Part shown: positions 22,765-31,163 of the stretch, piece by piece
How the letters are laid out: each line of letters begins with the position of its first letter
Numbering within the stretch: position 1 is the first letter of the stretch
Assembly (NCBI GenBank): GCA_964653045.1
Contig: CAZZBW010000006.1
Location: 1 to 55,155 of the forward strand
Direction: 5' to 3'
DNA: 55,155 bases
DNA from: DAOOPX01 sp964653045
Lineage (GTDB): Bacteria > Patescibacteriota > Microgenomatia > UBA1400 > PJMF01
The notes under the pieces: generated by a model
Told to the model about the DNA's origin: nothing
Databases searched by the model: none
What the model saw: only the letters and a program-made list of their open reading frames with translations
Program-made: the position numbers and the translations under genes

Positions 22765-24948
22765 ATGCACCAATCAGCTAACCAACCTACTGTGATCGAA
22801 ACATGGGACAAACGATTGCTGTATGGATACTTTGCAGTTATCCTTGCCGGCATCGTCATTACTCCATTGATTTTCTCCTTAAATAATCAGGAGCTTTTTG
22901 AGTTTCCCAAAATGTTGATCGTTTATGTGGTCAGTGCGCTAGCCACAACCCTGTGGCTAGCGCGCACGATCCTCAAAAAATCATGGATTTTACCGACATC
23001 GGCTCTAAATTTATCCATGCTTTTTTTCGTTTTTACTCAACTTCTTTCCACAGCGTTCTCAATTCATCCCTATACCTCAATTTTCGGTTACTACACTCGC
23101 TTTCACGGTGGCGTAATTTCAACTGTGAGTTATTTTTTAATTTTTTTAAGTTTAGCGGGTACTTTGAGTCACTTAAAAAACGAGTCGGCTCAAAAAGCCC
23201 AAAAAGTGGTTAAGTTTTTGCTTCTAACCCTAGTCTCGATTGGAGTAATTGCCGCGCTTTATGCCATTCCAGAAAAATATGGCCACTCTTTTAGTTGTAT
23301 TTTTGCATCAAACGAGTTCACCACTGAGTGTTGGAAGGAAAGCACAAATCCTAAGTACAGGATTTTTGGTACATTCGGCCAGCCCAACTGGCTGGCCGCT
23401 TTTCTCATTACCCTCTGGCCTATCACCCTCCTGCCGATTATCAACTTTTTGCATGACAAGAAAACCAGCCGTTGGTTTTTCTTTAGCACCTTTGCTGCAG
23501 TAATTTATCTTTGGGCGGTGTGGCTAACTGATTCTCGGTCAGGAATTTTGGGTTTAATAGGCGGGTTTGTGGCTTTAATGTTTTTCCTCACTCTAGCCAG
23601 AGCAAACATATCAGCCAAACTCCAAAAAATCTCAATAGTGGCAGTGATTGCGGTATCTGTTGCTGGTGGCATGCTTGGGTGGCAGTGGTGGCAAAAAAGC
23701 CAAGATCTGCAACCAGCCATTGGTGGAAGCGATTCGGGGGCGATTCGCCGTGTCGTTTGGCAAGGAGCTTATAAAGTGTGGCAAAAGTACTGGCTGATCG
23801 GCTCTGGACCAGAAACCTTTGCCTATAGTTACTATCAATTCAGACCTCAAGCTCACAACTTACTTTCTGAATGGGATTTCCTTTATAACAAAGCACACAA
23901 TGAGTGGCTCAATTACTTGGCGAACACGGGCATTGTCGGATTTGGGACATTTATTTGGTTTCACTTAACCGCTTTTTACATTGGCATCAAAATTATTACT
24001 GCCAGGAATAAACAACCACAAGCACAAGCACACAAATATTTGGCCGCAGTAATTTTGGCAGGAATCATTAGTCTGCAAATTAGTAACTTCTTTGGTTTTT
24101 CTACGGTTGCAGTAACTCTCGTTGAGTCTGTCTTATTGGGTTTGTTGGTGTGGTTGGAACATCAATCAGCCAAACCAACAAACCCAGTACCCTCCTCAGT
24201 ACAAAATCAAGATAAATATAAAACTAACATCAATTCTGCGTTTAGCTTGAAGCAAAAAGTAACTCTGTTACTCTTGGTTGTGATTTGCGGCTTGATTTGC
24301 CGAGCAATCTGGTCAATTTGGCGCGCAGATCTTGAGTATACACGAGGCATAGATCTACTTGCCCAAGGTTACTTGGAACAGGGTTCGGCCCAACTGATCA
24401 ACGCCATCAACCGTCGACCACAAGAGGCACTGTTTTATGACGGACTGGCAGAACAGTACTCGATTTATACCCAATCAATACTCGAACAAAATGAAGAACA
24501 GACTGCGCGCGAGCTAGCTAACGGAGCTTTGGCCACCAGCGAGATGAGTCTCAAACTTAATCCCCGGCATCTCAATTTCTATAAAACCCGCATTCGGGTT
24601 CTCAGCCGAGTTTCAACTCTCAACCCAGACGCCCTAACTCAAGCACTCGATTATGCCAAGACCGCTCGCCAGCTCGCTCCGACCGATGCCAAATTACTTT
24701 ACAATCAAGCCAAAATTGAGTTGTACTTGGGGCAATCAGATGAGGGATTGAAAAACCTGATCAAAGCCTTAGAACTTAAGCCAAATTACCCCGATCCGAG
24801 ATTTGATCTGGCAGATTGGTATTATACTCATGATCAACTAGACTTGGCAAAAGATCAATATCAATACATTCTTGAAAACCTTAATTCACAAGACGCTACG
24901 TCACTTGAAAGACTTGAGACAATCACTACAAAGACGAGTGGTTTATAA
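22765..24948 (+). CDS. O-antigen ligase/polymerase-like protein with TPR tail
   Basis: 727 aa. Ten or more transmembrane segments over residues 15-510 with a large outside loop that carries the Wzy_C signature (IGSGPETFAYSYYQFRPQAHN ... YNKAHNEWLNYLANTGIVGFG). Residues 540-720 are tetratricopeptide repeats (ALFYDGLAEQYS, ATSEMSLKLNPRHLNFYKTRI, GLKNLIKALELKPNYPDPRFDLADWYY). The family transfers or polymerises glycans on the outer face of the membrane, or glycosylates pilins. Contains hairpins at 22936-22963 and 24137-24186. Confidence 0.85.
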   Translation: MHQSANQPTVIETWDKRLLYGYFAVILAGIVITPLIFSLNNQELFEFPKMLIVYVVSALATTLWLARTILKKSWILPTSALNLSMLFFVFTQLLSTAFSIHPYTSIFGYYTRFHGGVISTVSYFLIFLSLAGTLSHLKNESAQKAQKVVKFLLLTLVSIGVIAALYAIPEKYGHSFSCIFASNEFTTECWKESTNPKYRIFGTFGQPNWLAAFLITLWPITLLPIINFLHDKKTSRWFFFSTFAAVIYLWAVWLTDSRSGILGLIGGFVALMFFLTLARANISAKLQKISIVAVIAVSVAGGMLGWQWWQKSQDLQPAIGGSDSGAIRRVVWQGAYKVWQKYWLIGSGPETFAYSYYQFRPQAHNLLSEWDFLYNKAHNEWLNYLANTGIVGFGTFIWFHLTAFYIGIKIITARNKQPQAQAHKYLAAVILAGIISLQISNFFGFSTVAVTLVESVLLGLLVWLEHQSAKPTNPVPSSVQNQDKYKTNINSAFSLKQKVTLLLLVVICGLICRAIWSIWRADLEYTRGIDLLAQGYLEQGSAQLINAINRRPQEALFYDGLAEQYSIYTQSILEQNEEQTARELANGALATSEMSLKLNPRHLNFYKTRIRVLSRVSTLNPDALTQALDYAKTARQLAPTDAKLLYNQAKIELYLGQSDEGLKNLIKALELKPNYPDPRFDLADWYYTHDQLDLAKDQYQYILENLNSQDATSLERLETITTKTSGL
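22936..22963. repeat. Intragenic perfect inverted repeat, 12-bp arms
   Basis: GCGCTAGCCACA (22936-22947), loop ACCC, exact complement 22952-22963, inside the O-antigen ligase-like gene. Confidence 0.9.
24137..24186. repeat. Intragenic perfect inverted repeat, 13-bp arms
   Basis: TGGGTTTGTTGGT (24137-24149), 24-nt loop, exact complement 24174-24186. The core word TGGGTTTGTTG is also the arm of the nusG hairpin at 42042. Confidence 0.88.
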
Positions 24949-24990
24949 TATCCAGATTACTTTATAAAGATAAATTAAGTAACCAAGATC

Positions 24991-25563
24991 ATGCAAATCA
25001 TTACTGTTCCCCATCCGGGACTACGAACCACGGCCAAAGCTGTTACCAAGGTTGACGAAAAACTGAAAAGATTCGTCACCAATCTTGGTCAAACACTTTT
25101 TGAGAAAAAAAATCCCAGTGGCGTTGGACTTGCTGCCCCACAGGTAAATCAACAACTGGCAGTTTTCGCCACGCTTTTGCCAAGTGGGCTGACTAAAACA
25201 CCACAAATTCGGCTGTTTATTAATCCAAACGTTATTGATCATAGTGATACGTTAATTATGGGCGAAACAAAAGCTGACAAAAAACCGCGAGAAGAAGGCT
25301 GCCTCTCCATTCCTTATTATTACGGTGTAGTTCCTCGCTGGGATTGGGTGGAGTATGAGTATCAAACTATCGAACACAATCAACTCGTTAGCAAAAAAGA
25401 GTTATTCAAAAATTTTCCGGCACGAGTAATGCAACACGAGCACGATCATCTGTTTGGCATTCTTTTTACCGACCGCGCCATTGAGTACAATACTCCTGTG
25501 TTTAAAGAAATAAGTACGGATAAATGGGTCGAAGTTGATAAGCAGGAACTACTCAAATTCTAA
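24991..25563 (+). CDS. def: Peptide deformylase
   Basis: 190 aa. All three metal-site motifs are intact: GVGLAAPQVNQ (GxGLAAPQ), EEGCLSIPYYYG (EGCLS, Cys ligand) and VMQHEHDHLFGILFTDR (HExxH, both His ligands plus catalytic Glu). Removes formyl from the N-terminal Met of new proteins. Three nt upstream of fmt, which adds that formyl to Met-tRNA, the common def-fmt pairing. Confidence 0.95.
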   Translation: MQIITVPHPGLRTTAKAVTKVDEKLKRFVTNLGQTLFEKKNPSGVGLAAPQVNQQLAVFATLLPSGLTKTPQIRLFINPNVIDHSDTLIMGETKADKKPREEGCLSIPYYYGVVPRWDWVEYEYQTIEHNQLVSKKELFKNFPARVMQHEHDHLFGILFTDRAIEYNTPVFKEISTDKWVEVDKQELLKF

Positions 25564-25566
25564 AAT

Positions 25567-26457
25567 ATGACCTATTCAGTTGCTGTAGCTGGAAGCACAC
25601 ATAACTCCCTTTTTCTTGCCCAGGCTTTGCAATCCAGTGGTAATTTTAGTCTGGAGTTGATCATCACTCCCCAACCTAAGCCTAGTGGACGCAAACAACA
25701 GCCCGTCGAAAATCCACTACTGAGTTGGGCAAAGATCAATAATCTGAAAACTAATTTAATTGATAGAAAGATCGAAAGGGAGTATTTTGATGATAAATTA
25801 TACTCTAGACCTGATTTCTTGCTGGTTGTAGATTTCGGTTATATTTTGGCTGAGTGGTTAATCTCGTGGCCGAAAGTTGCTGCGGTTAATGTGCACCCTT
25901 CGGCACTGCCGCGCTGGCGCGGGAGCGCGCCAGCGCAAATGGTATTACTCCATGGTGAACCCACGTCAGCAGTCAGTTTGATTCAAATAAGCCCTAAACT
26001 TGATTCTGGACCGATTGTGTCTCAATATCCCTTTACCATTGGCGCAAATTGGACTCAAACTGAGTATTACCAACATAGTTTTGAGATTATGGCGCAAAAA
26101 CTGCCCATTGCTCTGGAACTATTAGCTCAGGGCAAAATAACTCCCAAACCCCAACCATCTGACTCACCTACTCCATTGGCGCGAAAAATTCAAAAGAGCG
26201 ATGCTTTTGTTGCTTGGTCTGACATACAACAAGCAATGGCTGGAGACCAAAGTTCGGTTAATTTAGAAAGAGCGGTACGCGCTTACCAACCTTGGCCAGG
26301 TCTTTGGACCAATTTGCCCACAAAAAACGGTATAAAGCGCCTAAAAATTCTGAAGGCTCATCTTGATCTAGATCAGCGCTTAATTTTGGACGAGGTCCAG
26401 CTTGAAGGCCAACTACCTGCTGGTTGGAAACAAATTAAAAATAATCTGAAAAATTAA
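25567..26457 (+). CDS. fmt: Methionyl-tRNA formyltransferase
   Basis: 296 aa. Formyltransferase core with HPSALPRWRGSAPAQMVLLHGEPTSAVSLIQI (the family's HPSLLPxxRGxxP signature, with the catalytic His) and DSGPIVSQYPF, then a C-terminal OB-like tRNA-binding domain (ARAVRAYQPWPGLWT...). The usual start MRIVFMGT is here MTYSVAVAGST, a divergent N-terminus. Overlaps rpmB by 4 nt tail to tail. Contains an 11-bp GC-rich hairpin (25911-25936) on the catalytic loop. Confidence 0.93.
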   Translation: MTYSVAVAGSTHNSLFLAQALQSSGNFSLELIITPQPKPSGRKQQPVENPLLSWAKINNLKTNLIDRKIEREYFDDKLYSRPDFLLVVDFGYILAEWLISWPKVAAVNVHPSALPRWRGSAPAQMVLLHGEPTSAVSLIQISPKLDSGPIVSQYPFTIGANWTQTEYYQHSFEIMAQKLPIALELLAQGKITPKPQPSDSPTPLARKIQKSDAFVAWSDIQQAMAGDQSSVNLERAVRAYQPWPGLWTNLPTKNGIKRLKILKAHLDLDQRLILDEVQLEGQLPAGWKQIKNNLKN

Positions 26458-26675
26458 ACTTTGGCCACTGGTTTGTAATGAGTAGTTACGCCGGCCTTTT
26501 TCAACATCCGCAAAATTTTAGTGGGCACTCGGAGCCTCTGCTTTTGACCTGATTCGTCGATGACCGTAGTGCTATGCAGATTGTACTTAAAACCCCGACT
26601 ATGACGATTTTTGGCATGAGAAACCGTATGTCCAATGTGAGATACCCTGGGGAACTTGAAAGCAAATTTTGGCAT
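26454..26675 (-). CDS. rpmB: Ribosomal protein bL28
   Basis: 73 aa from ATG 26675. A longer open frame extends upstream but is antisense to the protease gene. The bL28 core is plain: GHTVSHAKNRHSRGFKYNLHSTTV ... RLRVPTKILRMLKKAG. The N-terminal Cys-containing CxxCGK part is replaced by MPKFAFKFPRVSHI, so this is a zinc-free type. A perfect TATAAT (complement 26685-26690) lies 9 nt before the ATG: leaderless start. Confidence 0.9.
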   Translation of the reverse strand: MPKFAFKFPRVSHIGHTVSHAKNRHSRGFKYNLHSTTVIDESGQKQRLRVPTKILRMLKKAGVTTHYKPVAKV

Positions 26676-26734
26676 AGGTGAGAGATTATACCACGATTGG
26701 AAATTATTAAACTGGAAAATCTGAGGGAGTTGTC

Positions 26735-26740
26735 TATAAT
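26735..26740 (+). promoter_or_regulatory. -10 box for leaderless site-2 protease mRNA
   Basis: TATAAT, 7 nt before ATG 26748. With the opposite -10 at 26685-26690 it makes a compact divergent promoter pair. Confidence 0.55.
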
Positions 26741-26747
26741 CATCGCC

Positions 26748-27377
26748 ATGCTGATTCAACTGCTTTTTTCTAATCCGATTGCATTTGTGGTGTTGGCAGG
26801 CATTCTGCTGATAGCATTCACCATTCATGAGTTTGCTCATGCTTGGGTCGCCGACCGACTCGGCGACCCCACTCCTCGGGCAAACGACCGCGTCAGTCTT
26901 AATCCCCTTGTCCACCTCGACCCTTTGGGCACTTTAGCCCTGTTATTCGTTGGTTTTGGTTGGGGCAAACCAGTGCCATTCGATCCGTACAACCTGAAAA
27001 ATCCCATCCAAGATGGTGCCAAAATTGCTGCAGCCGGACCAGCTAGCAATCTGCTAATCGCGCTGTTCTTGGGATTGGTGTACAAACTTGGATTGTTGAC
27101 TTTCTTGAGCTTTTTACCAATCGATGCAATTCTCACTTATGCCATTACTATCAACGTAGTTCTGGCAGTATTTAATCTACTGCCCATCTATCCACTCGAT
27201 GGAGAAAAGATTGCGGTGGCGCTTTTGCCCCGCGCCACCGCCATTGAGTTTGAGCTATTTATGCGCCGCTATGGCACCTATGTCCTACTTTTTTTGATTC
27301 TCCCATGGAGTGGTAGCTCACCTTTGTCACGCCTGATCTCGCCCGTGATCGATTGGGTATTGGGCTTGTTAATCTAG
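26748..27377 (+). CDS. Site-2 protease family membrane metalloprotease (M50)
   Basis: About 209 aa from ATG 26748, chosen because the -10 box at 26735 rules out the TTG at 26697. Zinc motif AFTIHEFAHAWVADRLGDPTPR (HExxH in the membrane segment), then NPLVHLDPLG, GWGKPVPFDP, the AAAGPASNLLIAL segment and FNLLPIYPLDGEKI (NxxPxxPLDG, third ligand Asp). This is the short, PDZ-less S2P type with about five membrane spans. Cleaves membrane-embedded substrates; target unknown. Overlaps cysS by 9 nt tail to tail. Confidence 0.9.
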   Translation: MLIQLLFSNPIAFVVLAGILLIAFTIHEFAHAWVADRLGDPTPRANDRVSLNPLVHLDPLGTLALLFVGFGWGKPVPFDPYNLKNPIQDGAKIAAAGPASNLLIALFLGLVYKLGLLTFLSFLPIDAILTYAITINVVLAVFNLLPIYPLDGEKIAVALLPRATAIEFELFMRRYGTYVLLFLILPWSGSSPLSRLISPVIDWVLGLLI

Positions 27378-28826
27378 TTTTTTTACCACTACACCATCTG
27401 AAGTATCAATCACGTTGTAGTATTGTTCTAATAGTTTTTGCCGCAGCGAATCTGCCAACTGATAATTTTTCTGGGCTTTGGCTTGAGCTCGTTGATCCAG
27501 TAACTCTCGAACTGTTTCCGGCAACTGCTGCTCATCAAGCTCTAACGAACTATTATTTAGTTCGTGTACATTTGGATCGAACAATCCCAGGCAAAATACT
27601 TGATCAAACTCTTTTAACAACTCAATTTTTGCTATGTCAGGCAAATCGGATTTAACTACTTGCCAAAAAACTGCTAATGCTTGTGGGGTATCAAGATCAT
27701 TGGCGAGGTGAGACCAGAAAAGGCGGGAAAATTCGATTTTCGCAGTTAGTTCAGAATTAATTTCTTCTTCTCTCCACGTCGCTACTTCAGACAGTAATTT
27801 ACGATAGGCTTTGTCTACCCCAGCTAAATTTTCCCAAGTGAAATTCAGTTCCCCACGATAGTGGGCACTGAGGAAAAATAAACGCAATGATAACGGGTGA
27901 ATATTCCGTGATTTAACATCGTCAATGGTGAAGATATTCCCCAACGACTTACTCATTTTCTGACCATTGATAGTCATCACTCCATGATGAACCCAGTACT
28001 TAACCGAAGGTTTTTTGTCAGTGACACTTTCTGTTTGAGCAATTTCGTTGGGATGGTGAACAGAGATGTGATCCATACCCCCAGTATGAATCTCAAATTG
28101 ATCGCCGAGATGCTTACGACTCATAGCACTGCACTCAATGTGCCAACCGGGAAAACCCCGCTCGTTCCACGGACTAGGCCAACTCATCTGCCGGCTTTCG
28201 CCCTGTTTCTCAAACTTCCACAGGGCAAAATCGGTCGGCTGGCGCTTGCCATGGACCACCTCTACCCGTGCGCCAGCCTGTAAGTTCTTAATATCCAAGC
28301 GCGCCAGCCGACCATAATCTTCCAGCTTGCTGGTATCAAAGTAGACTCCATCACCTTCAATGATGTAAGTGTAACCTTTGCGTTCCAGCTCCTTGACCAT
28401 CTCGATCTGTTCGTCAATATAATCAGTGGCTTTACACGAAACATCTGGACGCAAGACATTAAGTTGATCCAAACTGGTGAAAAAATAATCGGTGAATTTT
28501 TCGGCCACTTGCCACACCGTTTGCTGATACTTTTGCGCCCCTTTTTCCAGTTTGTCCTGACCAGTGTCACCCTCTGAAACCAGATGCCCCACATCGGTGA
28601 TGTTCTGGACAAACTTGACTTGGTAATCTAAGGAGCGCAGAGTCCTGATGAGGACATCATCCATCGTGTAACGTCGTAAGTGACCTAAATGAGTGAAATC
28701 GTAGACTGTTGGACCACAAGCATAAAACCCTACTTGCGGCGGGTGGAGAGGAGCGAACTCCTCCACCCGCCGCGACATAGTGTTGTATAACTTAAAACTC
28801 ACCTCATTCTGTCTACTTGATTTCAT
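27369..28826 (-). CDS. cysS: Cysteinyl-tRNA synthetase
   Basis: About 485 aa from ATG 28826. The frame is open seven codons further up, overlapping the SIMPL gene more. Zinc and active-site landmarks: FYACGPTVYDFTHLGHLRRY (Cys ligand, HIGH-type THLGH), FPGWHIECSAM (Cys), HTGGMDHISVHHPNE (His/Glu) and KMSKSLGN. C-terminal DALR helical domain and a small tail. Loads Cys on tRNA-Cys. Overlaps the upstream SIMPL gene by 14 nt, so they are co-transcribed. Contains a 13-bp hairpin near its 5' end (28736-28773). Confidence 0.95.
   Translation of the reverse strand: MKSSRQNEVSFKLYNTMSRRVEEFAPLHPPQVGFYACGPTVYDFTHLGHLRRYTMDDVLIRTLRSLDYQVKFVQNITDVGHLVSEGDTGQDKLEKGAQKYQQTVWQVAEKFTDYFFTSLDQLNVLRPDVSCKATDYIDEQIEMVKELERKGYTYIIEGDGVYFDTSKLEDYGRLARLDIKNLQAGARVEVVHGKRQPTDFALWKFEKQGESRQMSWPSPWNERGFPGWHIECSAMSRKHLGDQFEIHTGGMDHISVHHPNEIAQTESVTDKKPSVKYWVHHGVMTINGQKMSKSLGNIFTIDDVKSRNIHPLSLRLFFLSAHYRGELNFTWENLAGVDKAYRKLLSEVATWREEEINSELTAKIEFSRLFWSHLANDLDTPQALAVFWQVVKSDLPDIAKIELLKEFDQVFCLGLFDPNVHELNNSSLELDEQQLPETVRELLDQRAQAKAQKNYQLADSLRQKLLEQYYNVIDTSDGVVVKKLD
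28736..28773. repeat. Intragenic perfect inverted repeat, 13-bp arms
   Basis: GCGGCGGGTGGAG (28736-28748), 12-nt loop, exact complement 28761-28773, in cysS codons for SRRVEEFAPLHPPQ. Confidence 0.9.
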
Positions 28827-29547
28827 AAACCACAGTGACCGTACCATTAACCGAACTACTCCCTGGCATCATGCCTCCGCCACCTCCTCCAGCTTGATCG
28901 CGCATCAGAGGATAAAGGTTGTTGTCAGCATAACCCTCAGTCACACTCAGGATTTTTCCCAGCTTCATTCCTTGTGCACTAGCTAACTCTTCAGCCTTGG
29001 CTTTCGCATCATTGAGCGCTTCCGATAACAAAATCCCACCGGCACCAGCTGGTTCATCCAAACGGAAATTTGGACCATACACGTTAGTGGCACCAGTGCT
29101 GTTGAGCAAACTTGATAAAGCATCAACTTGCTTCACATCACGTAAAATAATTTGTACGCTATTGTTAGCTGACCACTGGCCAGGTCGGTACTTTTGAGAG
29201 CCAGAGCTGTCATAGTAACTTTCTTGTTGTCGGTAAGTACTGATATTCTGGGTCTTAATATCTTCTTCTGGAATTCCAAACTCTTTGAGCGCAGTGACGA
29301 TTCGAGCTGCTTCAGAGTTGACTTGTTCCACCACCGTATCCTTATCGTCGCCATATGCCTCGACTCCCGCATAGAACTCAGCCACTTCATTACTTACTTG
29401 AGACTGGGCGCTACCGACCACGGTGATAGTTTCGATAGACATCCAACCCATCCTGCCCCATCCCATCGATCGCCACGGAATGAAGAACAGTATTGCCAAA
29501 AATATTAATACCAAAAAAATTAATTTTTTGCAGCCAAGATGACACAT
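28813..29547 (-). CDS. SIMPL (DUF541) domain protein
   Basis: 244 aa. N-terminal hydrophobic segment (KKLIFLVLIFLAILFFIPW), then a SIMPL domain: ETITVVGSAQSQVSNEVAEFYAGVEAYGDDKDTVVEQVNSEAARIVTALKEFGI, IKTQNISTYRQ, and ALNDAKAKAEELASAQGMKLGKILSVTEG. The last part has a Gly/Met run (GGGGGGMMPGSSS). Proteins of this fold (e.g. the periplasmic BP26 type) form secreted rings, and their role is poorly known. An AAGGGGG ribosome-binding site lies 6 nt before the ATG. Confidence 0.85.
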   Translation of the reverse strand: MCHLGCKKLIFLVLIFLAILFFIPWRSMGWGRMGWMSIETITVVGSAQSQVSNEVAEFYAGVEAYGDDKDTVVEQVNSEAARIVTALKEFGIPEEDIKTQNISTYRQQESYYDSSGSQKYRPGQWSANNSVQIILRDVKQVDALSSLLNSTGATNVYGPNFRLDEPAGAGGILLSEALNDAKAKAEELASAQGMKLGKILSVTEGYADNNLYPLMRDQAGGGGGGMMPGSSSVNGTVTVVYEIK

Positions 29548-29652
29548 GGGTGCCCCCTTTCTTAAATATGATGTTTCTCAACACACTATACCTTATGTTG
29601 AGGAAAAAGTAAGCTACTAACTTAGTAAAACCAATTTTAAACGCCAGTTATT

Positions 29653-30270
29653 TTAGTTGCTTCCTTGCGGAGAACCCAATGTTTGTCGATCGTGCTGGAG
29701 TTTGGCAGCAGCTTTTTGTTTTTTGCTACCACCGGGTCCGACCGGACCTTTGTTGGGACTACTAGGCATGGGTAAATCTTGAGCCTTTTGCTGTTCTTCA
29801 AGCTGTTTTTTGCGTTGTTTTTCTTGTTCCTCCAGCTGTTTTTTCTTCATCTCTTCTTGGTATTTCTGCCGCGCTACCGCTTGTTGCTCTTCAGTCAACT
29901 GCTGATAACGACGGTGAGTCGCTATCATTTTTTGTTGCTCCTGAGGATCTTTGGTGTGAGGATCAATTCCTAGCCAAGTGTTAAGATAAAAAAACTGTTG
30001 AATTTCTTGCCACATATCTTTGAGCGGCCGATCGATTAGCTCGTCTTTAAAACCACTCACTTCACGGGGTTGCTGCTGAGGAGTTTGGGCACGAGCTGCT
30101 TGCGCCGCTGCAGCGGCGCCACTCGGGTTAACCTGCTGTTGCCCCAACGCTTTTTGCTGCATCGCCTGCCCGGCCACTGATTCGTCAAAAGCTTCGCCAA
30201 ACTGACCTAAACCCTGGTTAAATCCACCTCCGGGTCGCGGACGAACGCTTGGTCGGGCAGGCGCTGGCAT
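29653..30270 (-). CDS. Gln/Lys/Glu-rich coiled-coil protein, unknown
   Basis: 205 aa, no membrane segment. An N-terminal Pro/Arg/Gly-rich part, a Gln/Ala-rich middle, and a long charged helix (about residues 105-165: QQLTEEQQAVARQKYQEEMKKKQLEEQEKQRKKQLEEQQ) predicted as coiled coil, then a Lys/Pro/Gly tail. Twenty-six nt downstream of the 128-aa gene, with which it probably forms an operon. No family recognised. Confidence 0.5.
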   Translation of the reverse strand: MPAPARPSVRPRPGGGFNQGLGQFGEAFDESVAGQAMQQKALGQQQVNPSGAAAAAQAARAQTPQQQPREVSGFKDELIDRPLKDMWQEIQQFFYLNTWLGIDPHTKDPQEQQKMIATHRRYQQLTEEQQAVARQKYQEEMKKKQLEEQEKQRKKQLEEQQKAQDLPMPSSPNKGPVGPGGSKKQKAAAKLQHDRQTLGSPQGSN

Positions 30271-30296
30271 AATCTAAACTACTAGAAAAGTAATTA

Positions 30297-30683
30297 TTAA
30301 ATTTTCTTGTGCTCTACTTGGTCAATCTGAAACCCATCGCTGTCAGCCGGGTTAGCTTGCTCGTTTTTTTCATCCTCATCCTGGCTTTCACGAGCCTTAT
30401 AGGCATCGGTATTTTTAATTTCACCCTGCATTTGTTGGCGATAAGTTTCCAGTCGTGCTGTCTCTTCTTCCTGCTTTTTTTTCTCAACCTCTTTCTGCTC
30501 AGCTAAAAACTGCTCCTTCACACTTGGGTCAATCTCGGGAGATTCGGTAGCATCCTCTTCCCCACTCAATACGGGTAGGCTTGATCCCGCTCCCTTTTTC
30601 TTGGCATCTTCTAAAATACTTTCTAGAGCTGCCAATGGATCTTGGCTAGAGGTAGCTGTATTTTGCTGTGCGTCATCATTCAT
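30297..30683 (-). CDS. Short acidic coiled-coil protein, unknown
   Basis: 128 aa, soluble, with many Glu/Lys/Gln. The central helix QFLAEQKEVEKKKQEEETARLETYRQQMQGEI is coiled-coil-like and resembles the helix of its downstream neighbour, so the two products may interact (inference). Upstream (30744-30817) lie an 18-bp palindrome and a copy of the two-site operator found before the SRPBCC-MarR gene. Confidence 0.5.
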   Translation of the reverse strand: MNDDAQQNTATSSQDPLAALESILEDAKKKGAGSSLPVLSGEEDATESPEIDPSVKEQFLAEQKEVEKKKQEEETARLETYRQQMQGEIKNTDAYKARESQDEDEKNEQANPADSDGFQIDQVEHKKI

Positions 30684-30743
30684 ATGGATAATATTAACGC
30701 TTTTGACCTATCTCTTGCAATGGGTAATGAAGTTTATATCAGG

Positions 30744-30761
30744 ATCAAAAATATTTTTGAT
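30744..30761. promoter_or_regulatory. Perfect 18-bp AT-rich palindrome
   Basis: ATCAAAAATATTTTTGAT, its own reverse complement, in the region upstream of the 128-aa gene. Possible regulator site. No U-tract of terminator type follows on either strand. Confidence 0.4.
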
Positions 30762-30779
30762 TCAATTTATCAAAATACT

Positions 30780-30814
30780 AAGTGTGCTTTGCATTTTAGT
30801 AAGTGTACTTATAA
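30780..30814. promoter_or_regulatory. Two-site operator, copy B
   Basis: AAGTGTGCTT (30780-30789) and AAGTGTACTT (30801-30810), centres 21 bp apart, joined by TGCATTTTAGT and followed by ATAA. 28 of 35 positions match copy A at 53925-53959, and all but one of the differences are transitions. Located about 100 bp upstream of the 128-aa gene start. Confidence 0.55.
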
Positions 30815-30858
30815 GTAAATAATTCATTCGTGGTCTACCATCTTGTAGCCAAATAGTG

Positions 30859-30987
30859 TTATTTTGACTTTTGTTCCTTAATTTCTCTTTCCATCTCTTT
30901 GATCTTCGACTCAAGCATGGGCTTGAGCAATTTAGACCAAACAACTGCAAGTAAAATCAGTGCAACTATGAGAATAGTTGAGTTCAT
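30859..30987 (-). CDS. Tiny single-pass membrane protein, 42 aa
   Basis: A membrane segment (STILIVALILLAVVWSKLL) followed by a charged helix KPMLESKIKEMEREIKEQKSK. The start at 30987 is supported by AAGGAAG just upstream. The frame is open 32 codons further up, but that stretch is read from a degenerate tRNA-Trp fragment and is unlikely to be protein. Function unknown. Confidence 0.4.
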   Translation of the reverse strand: MNSTILIVALILLAVVWSKLLKPMLESKIKEMEREIKEQKSK

Positions 30988-31032
30988 AACTTCCTTATTT
31001 GACCAATCTTTGCTCAAGATTTGAGACAAAGC

Positions 31033-31085
31033 TGCAGGGCCGGAGGGTTTCGTCCCGCCGATGGCGGGATTGGAGACCTCCATGC
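31033..31085 (-). pseudogene. Broken copy of the tRNA-Trp 3' part
   Basis: Two blocks are identical to the tRNA-Trp gene at 31958-32029: 20 bp (31033-31052, the acceptor and T-arm 3' side) and 16 bp (31070-31085, D-stem to anticodon). The 17 bp between them (anticodon 3' side and T-arm) is replaced by the hairpin TCCCGCCGATGGCGGGA. The 5' acceptor strand is missing, so it cannot fold as a tRNA. Same orientation as the true gene, 0.9 kb away. Confidence 0.7.
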
Positions 31086-31163
31086 AGGAACTAGTGGAGG
31101 ATATTAGAACCTGGATTGGGTTTTGTTGTGGTTGTTAAATTATTGTATCTTACTTAAAACTCT

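Noticed and set aside
30988..31083. N-terminal extension of the 42-aa membrane protein (read as MEVSNPAIGGTKPSG...)
   Set aside because: It is translated from the broken tRNA fragment; an internal ATG with a ribosome-binding site is the better start.
31033..31085. Second functional tRNA-Trp
   Set aside because: The T-arm is replaced by a foreign hairpin and the 5' acceptor strand is missing, so no cloverleaf can form.
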